From assembly GCA_023391625.1 (NCBI GenBank), contig JAEWAN010000006.1:62001-126000 (forward strand): a stretch of 64,000 bases of DNA, written 5' to 3'. This stretch comes from Bacteroidota bacterium. GTDB taxonomy: Bacteria; Bacteroidota; Bacteroidia; Bacteroidales; Paludibacteraceae. Under the pieces are notes generated by a model. The model was not told the DNA's origin. It worked only from the letters and a program-made list of their open reading frames with translations, and did no database searches. The position numbers were made by a program, and so were the translations under genes. Of this stretch, positions 1 to 7,883 are shown piece after piece (positions within the stretch are counted from its first letter, which is position 1; each line of letters begins with the position of its first letter).

Positions 1-581
1 GTTTTAGTCACCCTGTCCCGTTCGGCATCCAGCACATCCACATCAAACAACATCCCCTTTTTAACCAGTGAATTTGTTGAATCGGATGCCACCCCTTCCA
101 ATCTGGCATCCGGTACTTCCACCTCATAATCACCCAGAGAGTAGGGTTCATTTTCATCGATATAATAGACAACTTTTGCTTTCTTCTTATTACTGAACAT
201 GGTCAGACTGCTCACCTCCGCATGCATATAACCTTTATTCTGCAATGCCCTTTCAAGCGACCTTTCCGAAAGATAAGTCTGGTTCTTATCATAAATCACC
301 GGAGCTTCACCCGCTCTCATAAAAACACGGTTATGCCATCTTGAAGTATCCCGCCCCGCCGTACTGTATATTCTCAACTGCATACGCCAAAAGCCAAACA
401 CTTTCGTATTCGGCTGCTGATGCACATATTTCTTAAATTCTTCCTTATTTATATTTTTGTTATCCGACCTTATTTCTACGTTATCCAGCAAATAATTATT
501 TTCGGGAACAAATTTCGTTACACTACATGAAGTCAGAAAAAAAAGAAATACGATAAAAAAAAGAAATAATCGTATTCTCAT
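1..581 (-). CDS. tamL: TamL-type outer-membrane assembly lipoprotein (N-terminal part, cut by window edge)
   Basis: I translated this partial reverse-strand frame directly. It starts at ATG 581 and is still open at base 1, giving about 193 residues. The N-terminus is a hydrophobic signal ending in a lipobox (LTSC, Cys19), so a lipoprotein is expected. After the Cys come segments typical of the N-terminal (POTRA-like) part of Bacteroidetes TamA/BamA-family lipoproteins: KFVPENNYLLDNV, FGFWRMQLRIY and, later, DENEPYSLGDYEVE. The family inserts outer-membrane proteins together with TamB; the barrel would lie beyond the window. A -7-like TATCTTTG lies at 619-612 on this strand. The divergent trmH-like neighbour is a pairing I recall from other Bacteroidales. 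Family confidence is good, the exact name less so. Confidence 0.75.
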   Translation of the reverse strand, partial: MRIRLFLFFIVFLFFLTSCSVTKFVPENNYLLDNVEIRSDNKNINKEEFKKYVHQQPNTKVFGFWRMQLRIYSTAGRDTSRWHNRVFMRAGEAPVIYDKNQTYLSERSLERALQNKGYMHAEVSSLTMFSNKKKAKVVYYIDENEPYSLGDYEVEVPDARLEGVASDSTNSLVKKGMLFDVDVLDAERDRVTK

Positions 582-742
582 TTTATGCAAAGTTGCGCAT
601 GAATTGTTATGCAAAGATAAACTTTTATCATTTTCTTTGATTAGTTTTGTAACTAATTTTATGATAACATAATAAGTACATAAAATATTTCCCGTTTTTC
701 CACGTAACAGAACAGCAAACTACTTCTAATTTCGCTTTCAAA

Positions 743-1501
743 ATGTTGTCAAAGAACAAGATAAAAACAATAAAAAGCCTGTCGGTAAAAAAATTTCGTG
801 ACGAACTGAACCTGTTTGTGGCTGAAAGTACCAAATTGGTTTTAGATTTGGCTCCGGCATTCCACTGCGTGACTCTTTTGGCCACCGCCGGATGGTTAAA
901 AAGCAACCCGACTATACAAGCAGACGAGACAATAGAAGTTACTGACGAAGAATTGCATAAAGTATCCAACCAAAAATCCCCTCAGGGAGTGCTGGCCGTG
1001 TTCAGAAAAAACACTGCCGACATTCCGGCCGAGGAGCTGAAAAACAATCTCGTTCTGGCTCTTGACGGAATTCAGGATCCGGGGAATCTGGGTACAATCA
1101 TCCGATTGGCCGACTGGTTTGGAATACGGCATATATTTTGTTCTCATCAGACAGCCGACGTTTACGGCAATAAAACAGTACAGGCCTCAATGGGAGCGTT
1201 GGCACGTGTACACGTGCATTACGTAAATCTTTCGGATTTTCTGAAACAACAGGCACAGGAAGGTATTCCTGTGTACGGCACTTTTCTGGACGGAACCAAC
1301 ATATATCAACAGACTTTAAGCGCTAATGGCATCATCGTTATGGGAAACGAAGGTAACGGAATCTCCGAAGAAATAGGAAAGCTGATAAACAAACGCTTGT
1401 TTATTCCCAATTACCCGGAAGGAGAACCTACATCCGAATCGCTGAATGTCGGCATAGCCACAGCCTTAGTATGCGGAGAATTCAGAAGAAGGCAACAATA
1501 A
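743..1501 (+). CDS. TrmH/SpoU-family RNA 2'-O-methyltransferase
   Basis: A 252-residue protein with the SpoU SAM-dependent ribose methyltransferase architecture. An N-terminal substrate-binding domain (about 1-95) precedes the trefoil-knot catalytic domain. Motif 1 is DPGNLGTIIRLAD (about 112-124), motif 2 IVMGNEGNGIS (198-208), and motif 3 IPNYPE with ESLNVGIATA (221-241). These are the signatures of enzymes that methylate tRNA or rRNA riboses using SAM. The exact target base cannot be read from sequence; TrmH, RlmB and other paralogues share the motifs. It is transcribed away from tamL and converges on the DUF2156 gene. ATG 743 is chosen because the family typically starts with a short basic segment such as MLSKNKIK. 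Confidence 0.9.
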   Translation: MLSKNKIKTIKSLSVKKFRDELNLFVAESTKLVLDLAPAFHCVTLLATAGWLKSNPTIQADETIEVTDEELHKVSNQKSPQGVLAVFRKNTADIPAEELKNNLVLALDGIQDPGNLGTIIRLADWFGIRHIFCSHQTADVYGNKTVQASMGALARVHVHYVNLSDFLKQQAQEGIPVYGTFLDGTNIYQQTLSANGIIVMGNEGNGISEEIGKLINKRLFIPNYPEGEPTSESLNVGIATALVCGEFRRRQQ

Positions 1502-1587
1502 TTCCGTCATCCGGCGGAATTAATTACAGCACGTAGAACAAGAAACGACAGGAAACGATAAAAAACGTTTACTTAAAAACATCCTGT

Positions 1588-2487
1588 TTATTCCTTGAGG
1601 TACAGTATATTCTCCTGCAACAAAATATCCGGATAATAGGACATTTTAGCCTGCCTCAAATATTCCAGTCCCATATCTTCCTCTCTGTTTATATACAGGT
1701 ACGCAGCAGCCTCATGTTCTGCAAATTGCTGGTTTATGATAGAGTAAGCCCCGTTCATTCCGGCAAAAGCTTTTTCTACATGAATAACATAAGTATCTTT
1801 TGTAAGAGCCTCACCGATAGTGAACGCCACTATTTTTCCATTTACACGCACCGCTCCCCCGCATAAACCCAGGGTATCAAAATGCTCGAGCATTAAATGC
1901 GTTGCCAGATAATCATACCGAAGAGATTTTTCGGCTTTCGAAATATTCATTCCCTCCCACTCGTCAAGCATGTCCGCGCACTCTTTCAGTTCTTCCGGGG
2001 AACTCAGTGTAAAATACTCCCAGTCCGGGTTATCCCTCTTGAAACGGTTTATATGATTCCTTTTACTTTGCAGCTTATTTCCTTTCAGGTGAATCAACTT
2101 CTCCGAAAGGTAGATATATTCATCATTGTCACGGTCATGAATGCGAGTAAAAAAATCCGGCATAGCCTGCTGAATATCATTCCACATCCGTTCCGTTATC
2201 CCTTTCATCACAAAAGGAATCCGACGCTCCTTCACATCTTCCAGAATAAGCAGAAGCGCTTTATCCAAAGGCAAACTGCCTATCGGCATCATATAACAAC
2301 AAACTCCTTCCGCATCTATGTAACGTAGAAATAAAGTTTGATGTTCTATGGCAAAAGATGTATTAAATTTTTCCTGCCAGGTATATAAATTTGTAAAACA
2401 AAAATCACAGGCTCTGTATGTATTTCCTGCCAGACAGGCATCTATTTCTTTTTTATCAGAAAGTTGTATGGAGTTGAAGTTAAGCAT
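1588..2487 (-). CDS. DUF2156-family (LPG synthase C-terminal-like) acyltransferase-fold protein
   Basis: About 299 residues with the double-GNAT-like organisation of DUF2156 / phosphatidylglycerol lysyltransferase C-terminal-like proteins. Recognisable features are an early CDFCFTNLYTWQEKF stretch, a central KLIHLKGNKLQSKRNHINRF segment and a C-terminal YINREEDMGLEYLRQAK segment, all usual in the Bacteroidetes version of the family. The fold transfers acyl or aminoacyl groups, but the substrate is unknown. The frame is also open upstream to a GTG at 2520; I prefer ATG 2487 because homologues begin close to MLNFNSI. No signal peptide or membrane segment is visible, so it should be cytosolic. 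It converges with the methyltransferase gene. Confidence 0.7.
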   Translation of the reverse strand: MLNFNSIQLSDKKEIDACLAGNTYRACDFCFTNLYTWQEKFNTSFAIEHQTLFLRYIDAEGVCCYMMPIGSLPLDKALLLILEDVKERRIPFVMKGITERMWNDIQQAMPDFFTRIHDRDNDEYIYLSEKLIHLKGNKLQSKRNHINRFKRDNPDWEYFTLSSPEELKECADMLDEWEGMNISKAEKSLRYDYLATHLMLEHFDTLGLCGGAVRVNGKIVAFTIGEALTKDTYVIHVEKAFAGMNGAYSIINQQFAEHEAAAYLYINREEDMGLEYLRQAKMSYYPDILLQENILYLKE

Positions 2488-2584
2488 AAACCGATTTACA
2501 TTATAATATAACGCAGGCACATAATTTAGAAAAAATGCCTGCTTTCATTATATCAACAAAAAACAAACAAAACAGTTCAACTCA

Positions 2585-3310
2585 TCACAATGCAGAATGA
2601 ATGGTATCCCAGGTTTCTTTCATCAAATCCGGAATATCCTGCAAAGACTTTCCCTGTACTTCAATCGGATCATGCACAATCATTTCAATGGGTCCGGGAC
2701 TGATATTCATCGTATTACGCGGCATACGTTCAAAACAACCCTTCAATGTCACCGGAACAATAGGCAATCCTAAATCCGTGGCTATTTTAAAACCGCCCCG
2801 CTTAAAACTTCCCATTTTACCGTCCCAGGTACGCGTACCTTCTGGAAAAATAACCACAGAAACCCCATTCTGCAACGCTGCTTTGGCCTTTTCAAGACTT
2901 TTTTGAGCGGCTTTAGGGCTTTCTCTATTGATAAAAATATGTCCGGCCGACTCACATGCCGCCCCCACAAGCGGTATTTTACGCAAATCCGATTTCATTA
3001 CCCATTTAAAGAAAAAAGGCAGCCAACCATATACCGTAAAAATATCAAACCAGCTCTGGTGGTTCATCATAAATATATAGGACTTTTTAGGATCCAGTTT
3101 ATCCATACCAACCACTTTTACCGATACAAAATTTAAAGCACATACGGAACGTGACCAGAAGCGGGCTGGCAAGTAAGATATTTTATTATTCGGCCAGATG
3201 GGAGATAAAAGCATGGTAAACAATGCCGCCAATATCGTTATTACAGCCCAGATAGGTATAACAATCAGGTATTCGTAAGCAAGAAAAAAGGGATTTAATT
3301 TTCGTTTCAT
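2585..3310 (-). CDS. plsC: 1-acyl-sn-glycerol-3-phosphate acyltransferase
   Basis: A 241-residue PlsC-family enzyme that acylates lysophosphatidic acid to phosphatidic acid in phospholipid synthesis at the inner membrane. An N-terminal membrane segment (about 12-37) is followed by the acyltransferase motif I NHQSWFD (83-89, NHx4D), a glycerophosphate-binding FINRE (126-130) and motif III FPEGTR (155-160), then IVPVTLKG (motif IV, about 184-191). ATG 3310 is chosen over an in-frame TTG at 3328, because the TTG would leave only two bases after the upstream kinase gene and adds residues absent from the family. The kinase gene ends 20 bases upstream on the same strand, so co-transcription is likely. 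Confidence 0.9.
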   Translation of the reverse strand: MKRKLNPFFLAYEYLIVIPIWAVITILAALFTMLLSPIWPNNKISYLPARFWSRSVCALNFVSVKVVGMDKLDPKKSYIFMMNHQSWFDIFTVYGWLPFFFKWVMKSDLRKIPLVGAACESAGHIFINRESPKAAQKSLEKAKAALQNGVSVVIFPEGTRTWDGKMGSFKRGGFKIATDLGLPIVPVTLKGCFERMPRNTMNISPGPIEMIVHDPIEVQGKSLQDIPDLMKETWDTIHSAL

Positions 3311-3330
3311 ATTGCTGTTCTTAATCAATT

Positions 3331-4323
3331 TTATTTACCATTCCGGACAATATCTTCTACTCCCTGCCGGATTTTTCCAATCATTTCCTTCTTCAACCGG
3401 GGGCCAATCACTTCAACCACATTTCCTGCTACAAAAGAAGCAATTTTTCCACATATCTCAAGGGGATAATCAAGAGAAAGTCCATATAAGAATCCGGCAG
3501 CATACGTATCACCGGCTCCGGTTGTATCTACACACTTCGCTTCGCCTGCCTCTATAAAATAAGTCTTCCCTTCCGACTTGATGTATGAGCCCTGTTTTCC
3601 CACTTTCACCACTGCAATCGATACCTTTTCCGCAATAATGTCCAAAGCTTCCTGCGGAGTTTTAGCTCCTGTAAGCACAAGAGCTTCTTCCTCATTGGCA
3701 AAAACAATATCAACATATTTCGGAACAACTTCCAGAAGAAAGTCCAGGTTTTCTTCCACCACATTATAACTTGCCATATCTATGGAAACAATAAGGCCGT
3801 TTTCTTTTGCCATTTCCAACGCTCTGCGGATCATTTTTTTATTCTGAACCAGATAGCCCTCAATATGAAAATAATCATACTCACGAAAAACACAGGCGTC
3901 CAAATCAGTCTCATCCAGTTCTGCCGAAGCTCCCAAATAAGTGCACATTGTACGTTCACTATCTTTAGAAATAAGCACCAGGCAACGTCCGGAAGGAGTA
4001 TCGGAAAACAACATATGGGACGCTGCCCCACTCTCAACCGTATCATCCAAATAAAACTGCCCTATTTCATCGTGACCCAGCTTGCCAATAAAACCTGCCT
4101 CACCTCCCAACATTTTTATTCCATTCACTGTATTCGCCGCCGAACCTCCAGCCACTAATTCTTTATTAAAATGTTGTGCACATACAGAGATTTGACGTTG
4201 TTTTTCTTCATTTACCAATTGCATAGAACCCTTAGGCAAATTCATCTGCTGAAGCACTACATCGTCCTCTATTTGTAACAAAATGTCTGTCAATGCATTA
4301 CCAAATCCTAATATTTTTTTCAT
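3331..4323 (-). CDS. PfkB-family sugar/nucleoside kinase (adenosine kinase-like)
   Basis: A 330-residue ribokinase-fold kinase. The N-terminal GFGNALTD, the substrate-side GGSAANT (59-65) with ...GEAGFIGKLGHDEIG, and the C-terminal PfkB signature DTTGAGD (266-272, catalytic Asp272) are all present. Close Bacteroidales relatives are usually annotated adenosine or carbohydrate kinase; I cannot fix the substrate. The frame extends to 4359, but ATG 4323 gives the canonical MKKILGFGN start, and a -7 element TATCTTTG sits at 4353-4346 inside that extension, so the longer form would not be transcribed from it. It is followed by plsC, probably in one transcript, and is divergent from tRNA-Asn with overlapping promoter regions. 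Confidence 0.85.
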   Translation of the reverse strand: MKKILGFGNALTDILLQIEDDVVLQQMNLPKGSMQLVNEEKQRQISVCAQHFNKELVAGGSAANTVNGIKMLGGEAGFIGKLGHDEIGQFYLDDTVESGAASHMLFSDTPSGRCLVLISKDSERTMCTYLGASAELDETDLDACVFREYDYFHIEGYLVQNKKMIRRALEMAKENGLIVSIDMASYNVVEENLDFLLEVVPKYVDIVFANEEEALVLTGAKTPQEALDIIAEKVSIAVVKVGKQGSYIKSEGKTYFIEAGEAKCVDTTGAGDTYAAGFLYGLSLDYPLEICGKIASFVAGNVVEVIGPRLKKEMIGKIRQGVEDIVRNGK

Positions 4324-4353
4324 AAAAAAGTTGTTATTTTTTTTGCAAAGATA

Positions 4354-4384
4354 TTGCATAATTCAATAAAACCTATTACTTTTG
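4354..4384 (+). promoter_or_regulatory. Promoter of tRNA-Asn
   Basis: TTG at 4354-4356 and TACTTTTG at 4377-4384, separated by 20 bases, match the Bacteroidetes primary-sigma consensus (TTG, 19-21, TAnnTTTG). Its upstream element almost abuts the reverse-strand -7 box (4353-4346) of the divergent kinase gene, so the two promoters probably compete or are co-occluded. Confidence 0.75.
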
Positions 4385-4426
4385 CAACGCAATTCGAAAG
4401 GAAATGCACTCAAAAACAAAAAAAAT

Positions 4427-4500
4427 TCTTCCTTAGCTCAGTTGGTTAGAGCATCTGACTGTTAATCAGAGGGTCCTTGGTTCAAGTCCAAGAGGAAGAG
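4427..4500 (+). tRNA. tRNA-Asn (anticodon GTT)
   Basis: A full cloverleaf can be drawn. The acceptor stem is TCTTCCT (4427-4433) with AGGAAGA (4493-4499) and discriminator G4500. The D-stem is GCTC/GAGC, the anticodon stem TCTGA (4454-4458) with TCAGA (4466-4470), the anticodon GTT at 4461-4463, and the T-stem CTTGG/CCAAG. The 3' CCA is not encoded. It has its own consensus promoter and an intrinsic terminator directly behind it. No integrase or attachment duplication is visible downstream. Confidence 0.96.
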
Positions 4501-4507
4501 CAAAATA

Positions 4508-4548
4508 AAGCACTTAAAGATAATTTTTAAGTGCTTTTTCTTTTTTTT
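4508..4548 (+). terminator. Intrinsic terminator of tRNA-Asn
   Basis: AAGCACTTAAA (4508-4518) pairs perfectly with TTTAAGTGCTT (4526-4536) around a 7-base loop, followed by a long T-rich run to 4548. It starts only 8 bases after the tRNA. Confidence 0.85.
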
Positions 4549-5197
4549 ATATTAATTCTTTTTGAAGTTAATATTATCCGGCAAAATCAAATTAAAAGTT
4601 AAGACAGGAACTTCTACAGAACACAACAAGTAATGTTGCTATTACTCCAACAAAAATCCATACCAAATACCATAAACTACGAAAGACATAAGCTACAAAC
4701 AGAAAATCACCCTGTCAATAACAAAATCCTTTATTCCATCCACAGGACATAGCCCCTGCATTTTTTGATTTTAAATAACTCCCAATTTAAAATTGAGATA
4801 AAAAAACACAAACAAAGTCTATATAAAAAATATTCAGAATATTAAAAAAAGAAATTACACCTGATTCTTTCAACGTATAAGACCAATAATCACACTATTT
4901 ATCCTATTCGTCATTCTTATAAAAGAAATTACCACTGCTATATAACAACGAAGTATCGACGAAAATCCTGCACCGGATCACCATAACACAATGCTTCAAA
5001 TACAGAAAAAAGAACCCATACCTCCTACATTTATTCCCCGCCAAAATGCATTTTATATGCACAAAAATCGTCATCTTCAAAACAGTAAATATCCTTCGTC
5101 AAATCCGCAGCATATAAAACAGCAGGAAACACAGTAAATCAACTCCGTATCTTAACGGCAATCTATTTTATCAACCCCTCCTATTAGCAAATAATAA
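4549..5197. other. Gene-free AT-rich stretch
   Basis: About 650 bases between the tRNA terminator and the stop of an unknown membrane protein. I find no coding frame with recognisable protein features, no RNA gene and no repeat that would mark an element; only small inverted repeats such as TGCATTTTATATGCA near 5047 are visible. It is long for this otherwise tightly packed segment and could be a decayed remnant next to the tRNA. Confidence 0.5.
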
Positions 5198-5833
5198 CTA
5201 AGCTAATATCACAGCCAATACAAAAAGAGTAAACTGTATTCCAAATAAAATTCCAAAATTTTTACCCGAAGGATATTCTAATGTTTCACTAATTCCCTTG
5301 TCAAATTTCACAACTAGCAACTGGAGTAAATTTTGCTCATTTTCTTCACCGACTTCCAAATCTGACTTTCCTATTTTTATGCGTTTGATACCATACACAA
5401 CCACAAGACGTTGAATTTTATTTAAAGCCCCATCCTCTGTTACAACATCAACAAGCATTTTTGCAAACTTTGAAGAAGTCAATCCCTCTACCCAACCAGG
5501 ACATTTTTTAGGCAGTTCAGCAAAATAAGAATGAATCTTTGGTACAAGAAAATTACTTACTTTTTGACTCCACATTTGACCAACCAACCTTTTTCGGAAG
5601 GCTCTATTCGCAAATAAAACATACAAAACAATAGCACCCACAGAAAGCAGCACCAATGCTATTGCCCAGGACTTCATTTCCATATATTGAGAAAATTTCA
5701 AGTCACCCGAAATACCCGTAAATAAACGTCCTACTCCAACGACAATGCAAACCAAAGAAAAAATAATTTTGGTAATACCAATTTTCAACCAGGTAAAAAC
5801 GGAACCCATAACAATAGAGCGATATGAATCCAT
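5198..5833 (-). CDS. Hypothetical inner-membrane protein, about three TM segments
   Basis: A 211-residue protein that I do not recognise. Two hydrophobic helices lie near the N-terminus (about 18-42 and 54-76). A soluble central region of about 110 residues follows, rich in basic residues and containing KKCPGWVEGL and YGIKRIKIGKSDLEVG. A final C-terminal helix (about 190-211) ends in LAVILA. There is no signal peptide cleavage site, so it is probably anchored in the inner membrane with a cytosolic middle domain. Its neighbour upstream is the membrane Nudix-like gene, 150 bases away on the same strand, but no sequence evidence ties their roles. The reading frame is intact and begins at ATG 5833. 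Confidence 0.6.
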   Translation of the reverse strand: MDSYRSIVMGSVFTWLKIGITKIIFSLVCIVVGVGRLFTGISGDLKFSQYMEMKSWAIALVLLSVGAIVLYVLFANRAFRKRLVGQMWSQKVSNFLVPKIHSYFAELPKKCPGWVEGLTSSKFAKMLVDVVTEDGALNKIQRLVVVYGIKRIKIGKSDLEVGEENEQNLLQLLVVKFDKGISETLEYPSGKNFGILFGIQFTLFVLAVILA

Positions 5834-5983
5834 ATGATTTTAATGTGTATTAGATTTAATAATTATTTTACTTTTCACCGCACTAAACAAACCAATTTTT
5901 CAACCACAACTTAAACATTCTTAAATAATATCCTAAGTTAAAACTTATCTGCAATAAATCAAAATTTTATTTTTCCTCACCCA

Positions 5984-7141
5984 TCACACTTCATCATTCA
6001 AACTTTCCATATCCACATCCGGATCGCAACTACAATCATAATCATCAGAATCCAGCAAACCGGAACGTTTCAACAATTCATATTCCTTCAAAAAATTGGC
6101 ACTGAAAATGCCTGCGTTCAAGTTTTGTTCTATTTGGGAAGTTGTCCACCATTTTACCTGATGAATCAACTTGGCATTCGGCTGTAACTCTCCTGAAAAA
6201 CCTCCAATTGCAAAAACAATCACATATTGCTTTTCAAAAGGAGTTTCAACAATATACTTTGTCAAAAGCATGGATTTCAAATCCTCAATGCCATACCAAT
6301 CACGGGCAATACGTTTCAAACTATCATCCGCTTTTTCGCCCAAGTTAACATGATCCGTCAAAAATATCTCCCATTCCGGATTATAAAACAAATCATCCGA
6401 CACTGGCCTCTGCAACAACACCCGCCCCTCATTAACCAAGATCCCGCGAACCACCGGATGCATATATTTCTTTTTATCCGATAAACTACTGACACGCTGC
6501 ACCGTCCCCACGACCTTACCTTCTCTTGTAATGATAGGCAGCCAACGTTCTTTCAGCAACTGCAAACGCACAATCCTCACCCGAACAGTACAAAACACAC
6601 ATATTACAATAAGAATACCTACATACACATAATTCAATATATGTATATACAATTCCGTACGGGAATTATCGACCAGAGTAAATACAATATATAATAACAG
6701 GTAACCTGCAGCCAAAATCATAAAATCCCTGACTATCCGAAATAATTCCGCTATATTATTACTCATTGGCAGAAAAGGGCCCACCAATTTATCAGACATC
6801 CTCTCTACAGGTTTCCGGAAGAAATAAAAAACAGTTAAAAATATCAGGAATATCAGTTTATCAATTACTTGGGAAAGTACCGGAACATCTACCAAAAGAG
6901 TTCCGAGGCCCATAAGGCAGACTGCACCAAGAAAAACGGAAGTCAAAGACAGATACCATCTGAAGAGATCTTCATAGTTCCTGTATACATAAATAGCAAC
7001 ACCTACTGTCACGGCACACGTAATGCCGAGACAGTAGCCCTGCTCAAAAATACGGTCAATAACAACAAATACTAAAGCTGGAAACAACAAAATAAGGGAA
7101 TTAAAATATGATTCCCTTATTTCTTTTTTCAATTTTCCCAT
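5984..7141 (-). CDS. Six-TM membrane protein with C-terminal degenerate Nudix domain
   Basis: A 385-residue protein. The first 190 residues hold about six hydrophobic helices (near 14-31, 36-53, 64-84, 92-108, 140-157, 166-186). A Nudix-like domain follows (about 205-355), beginning with GKVVGTVQRV and MHPVVRGILVNEGRVLLQRP, as in the YfcD/IPP-isomerase-like branch. The Nudix box should read Gx5Ex7REUxEExGU; here the aligned residues are Asp263, Glu269, Arg277-Ile278, Asp281-Trp282 and Gly284. The metal-binding glutamates of REUxEE are therefore lost or changed, so pyrophosphohydrolase activity is doubtful. The tail is acidic and Asp/Cys-rich (about 365-378). A sensing or binding role is possible; the function is unknown. 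Confidence 0.75.
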   Translation of the reverse strand: MGKLKKEIRESYFNSLILLFPALVFVVIDRIFEQGYCLGITCAVTVGVAIYVYRNYEDLFRWYLSLTSVFLGAVCLMGLGTLLVDVPVLSQVIDKLIFLIFLTVFYFFRKPVERMSDKLVGPFLPMSNNIAELFRIVRDFMILAAGYLLLYIVFTLVDNSRTELYIHILNYVYVGILIVICVFCTVRVRIVRLQLLKERWLPIITREGKVVGTVQRVSSLSDKKKYMHPVVRGILVNEGRVLLQRPVSDDLFYNPEWEIFLTDHVNLGEKADDSLKRIARDWYGIEDLKSMLLTKYIVETPFEKQYVIVFAIGGFSGELQPNAKLIHQVKWWTTSQIEQNLNAGIFSANFLKEYELLKRSGLLDSDDYDCSCDPDVDMESLNDEV

Positions 7142-7207
7142 AAATTACCCCTCCTTATTCAACAAAAAAACAAATACAACCCAGCAATTGTTTACAACAA
7201 GGAAGGC

Positions 7208-7813
7208 TTATTTTTCAAAAGACATGATGCGGCTAATATATTTGCCAATTATATCAAACTCAATATTAACAACAGTTCCTACTTCTATTTGATGAAAGTT
7301 AGTATATTCATGGGTATATGGTATTATTGCAACCTGAAAAGTATTATCCGTAGGATTACATACAGTAAGGCTTACTCCATTCACCGTAACAGAACCTTTA
7401 TCAACCGTCATGTACCCACGTTTAGCCATTTCTTTATCCAGTTTATATTCAAACGTGTACATCCAGCTGCCATCCAGTGTTTTTACCTCCTTACAAATAG
7501 CTGTCTGATCAACGTGCCCCTGCACAATGTGTCCGTCCAGACGTCCGTTCATCCGCATACTACGCTCCAGATTCACTTTGCTTCCGACTTTCAGTAGTCC
7601 CAGATTAGACCGCTCCAACGTTTCTTTGATTGCTGTTACCGTATATGTTTTATCATTTTTCGAAACCACCGTCAAACACACTCCGTTGTGGGCAACACTT
7701 TGATCTATTGTCAATTCATTAACAAAAGGACATGCGATGGTAATATTCAAATTATCCTGATCTTTCTCCAATGCAACCACCTGGGCTGCTTCTTCTATAA
7801 TTCCTGAGAACAT
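7208..7813 (-). CDS. ribE: Riboflavin synthase, alpha chain
   Basis: A 201-residue enzyme that dismutates two 6,7-dimethyl-8-ribityllumazine molecules to riboflavin, the last step of the pathway. It begins with the family's MFSGIIEE and has the two lumazine-binding barrel repeats. Each repeat carries a conserved turn: HNGVCLTVV (about 42-50) in the first and VNGVSLTVC (about 144-152) in the second. LDGHIVQGHVDQ (about 93-104) joins them. The length matches the family (about 195-215). No FMN riboswitch is visible upstream; the other rib genes are not in the window. Confidence 0.95.
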   Translation of the reverse strand: MFSGIIEEAAQVVALEKDQDNLNITIACPFVNELTIDQSVAHNGVCLTVVSKNDKTYTVTAIKETLERSNLGLLKVGSKVNLERSMRMNGRLDGHIVQGHVDQTAICKEVKTLDGSWMYTFEYKLDKEMAKRGYMTVDKGSVTVNGVSLTVCNPTDNTFQVAIIPYTHEYTNFHQIEVGTVVNIEFDIIGKYISRIMSFEK

Positions 7814-7883
7814 AAAATATATTTATTATTTAATTACTGATTTATTTTTCGTTTTGATAACAGAAGCACATAATACGCAGGCG

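Noticed and set aside
2488..2520. GTG start of the DUF2156 gene
   Set aside because: It adds eleven residues not usual in the family; the ATG at 2487 is preferred, though not proven.
4427..5200. Integrated element at tRNA-Asn
   Set aside because: No integrase, no second copy of the tRNA 3' end, and no phage or transposase gene in the following sequence; kept only as a comparison question.
7814..7883. FMN riboswitch before ribE
   Set aside because: No RFN-element conserved blocks are seen in the short upstream segment or the adjacent relA end.
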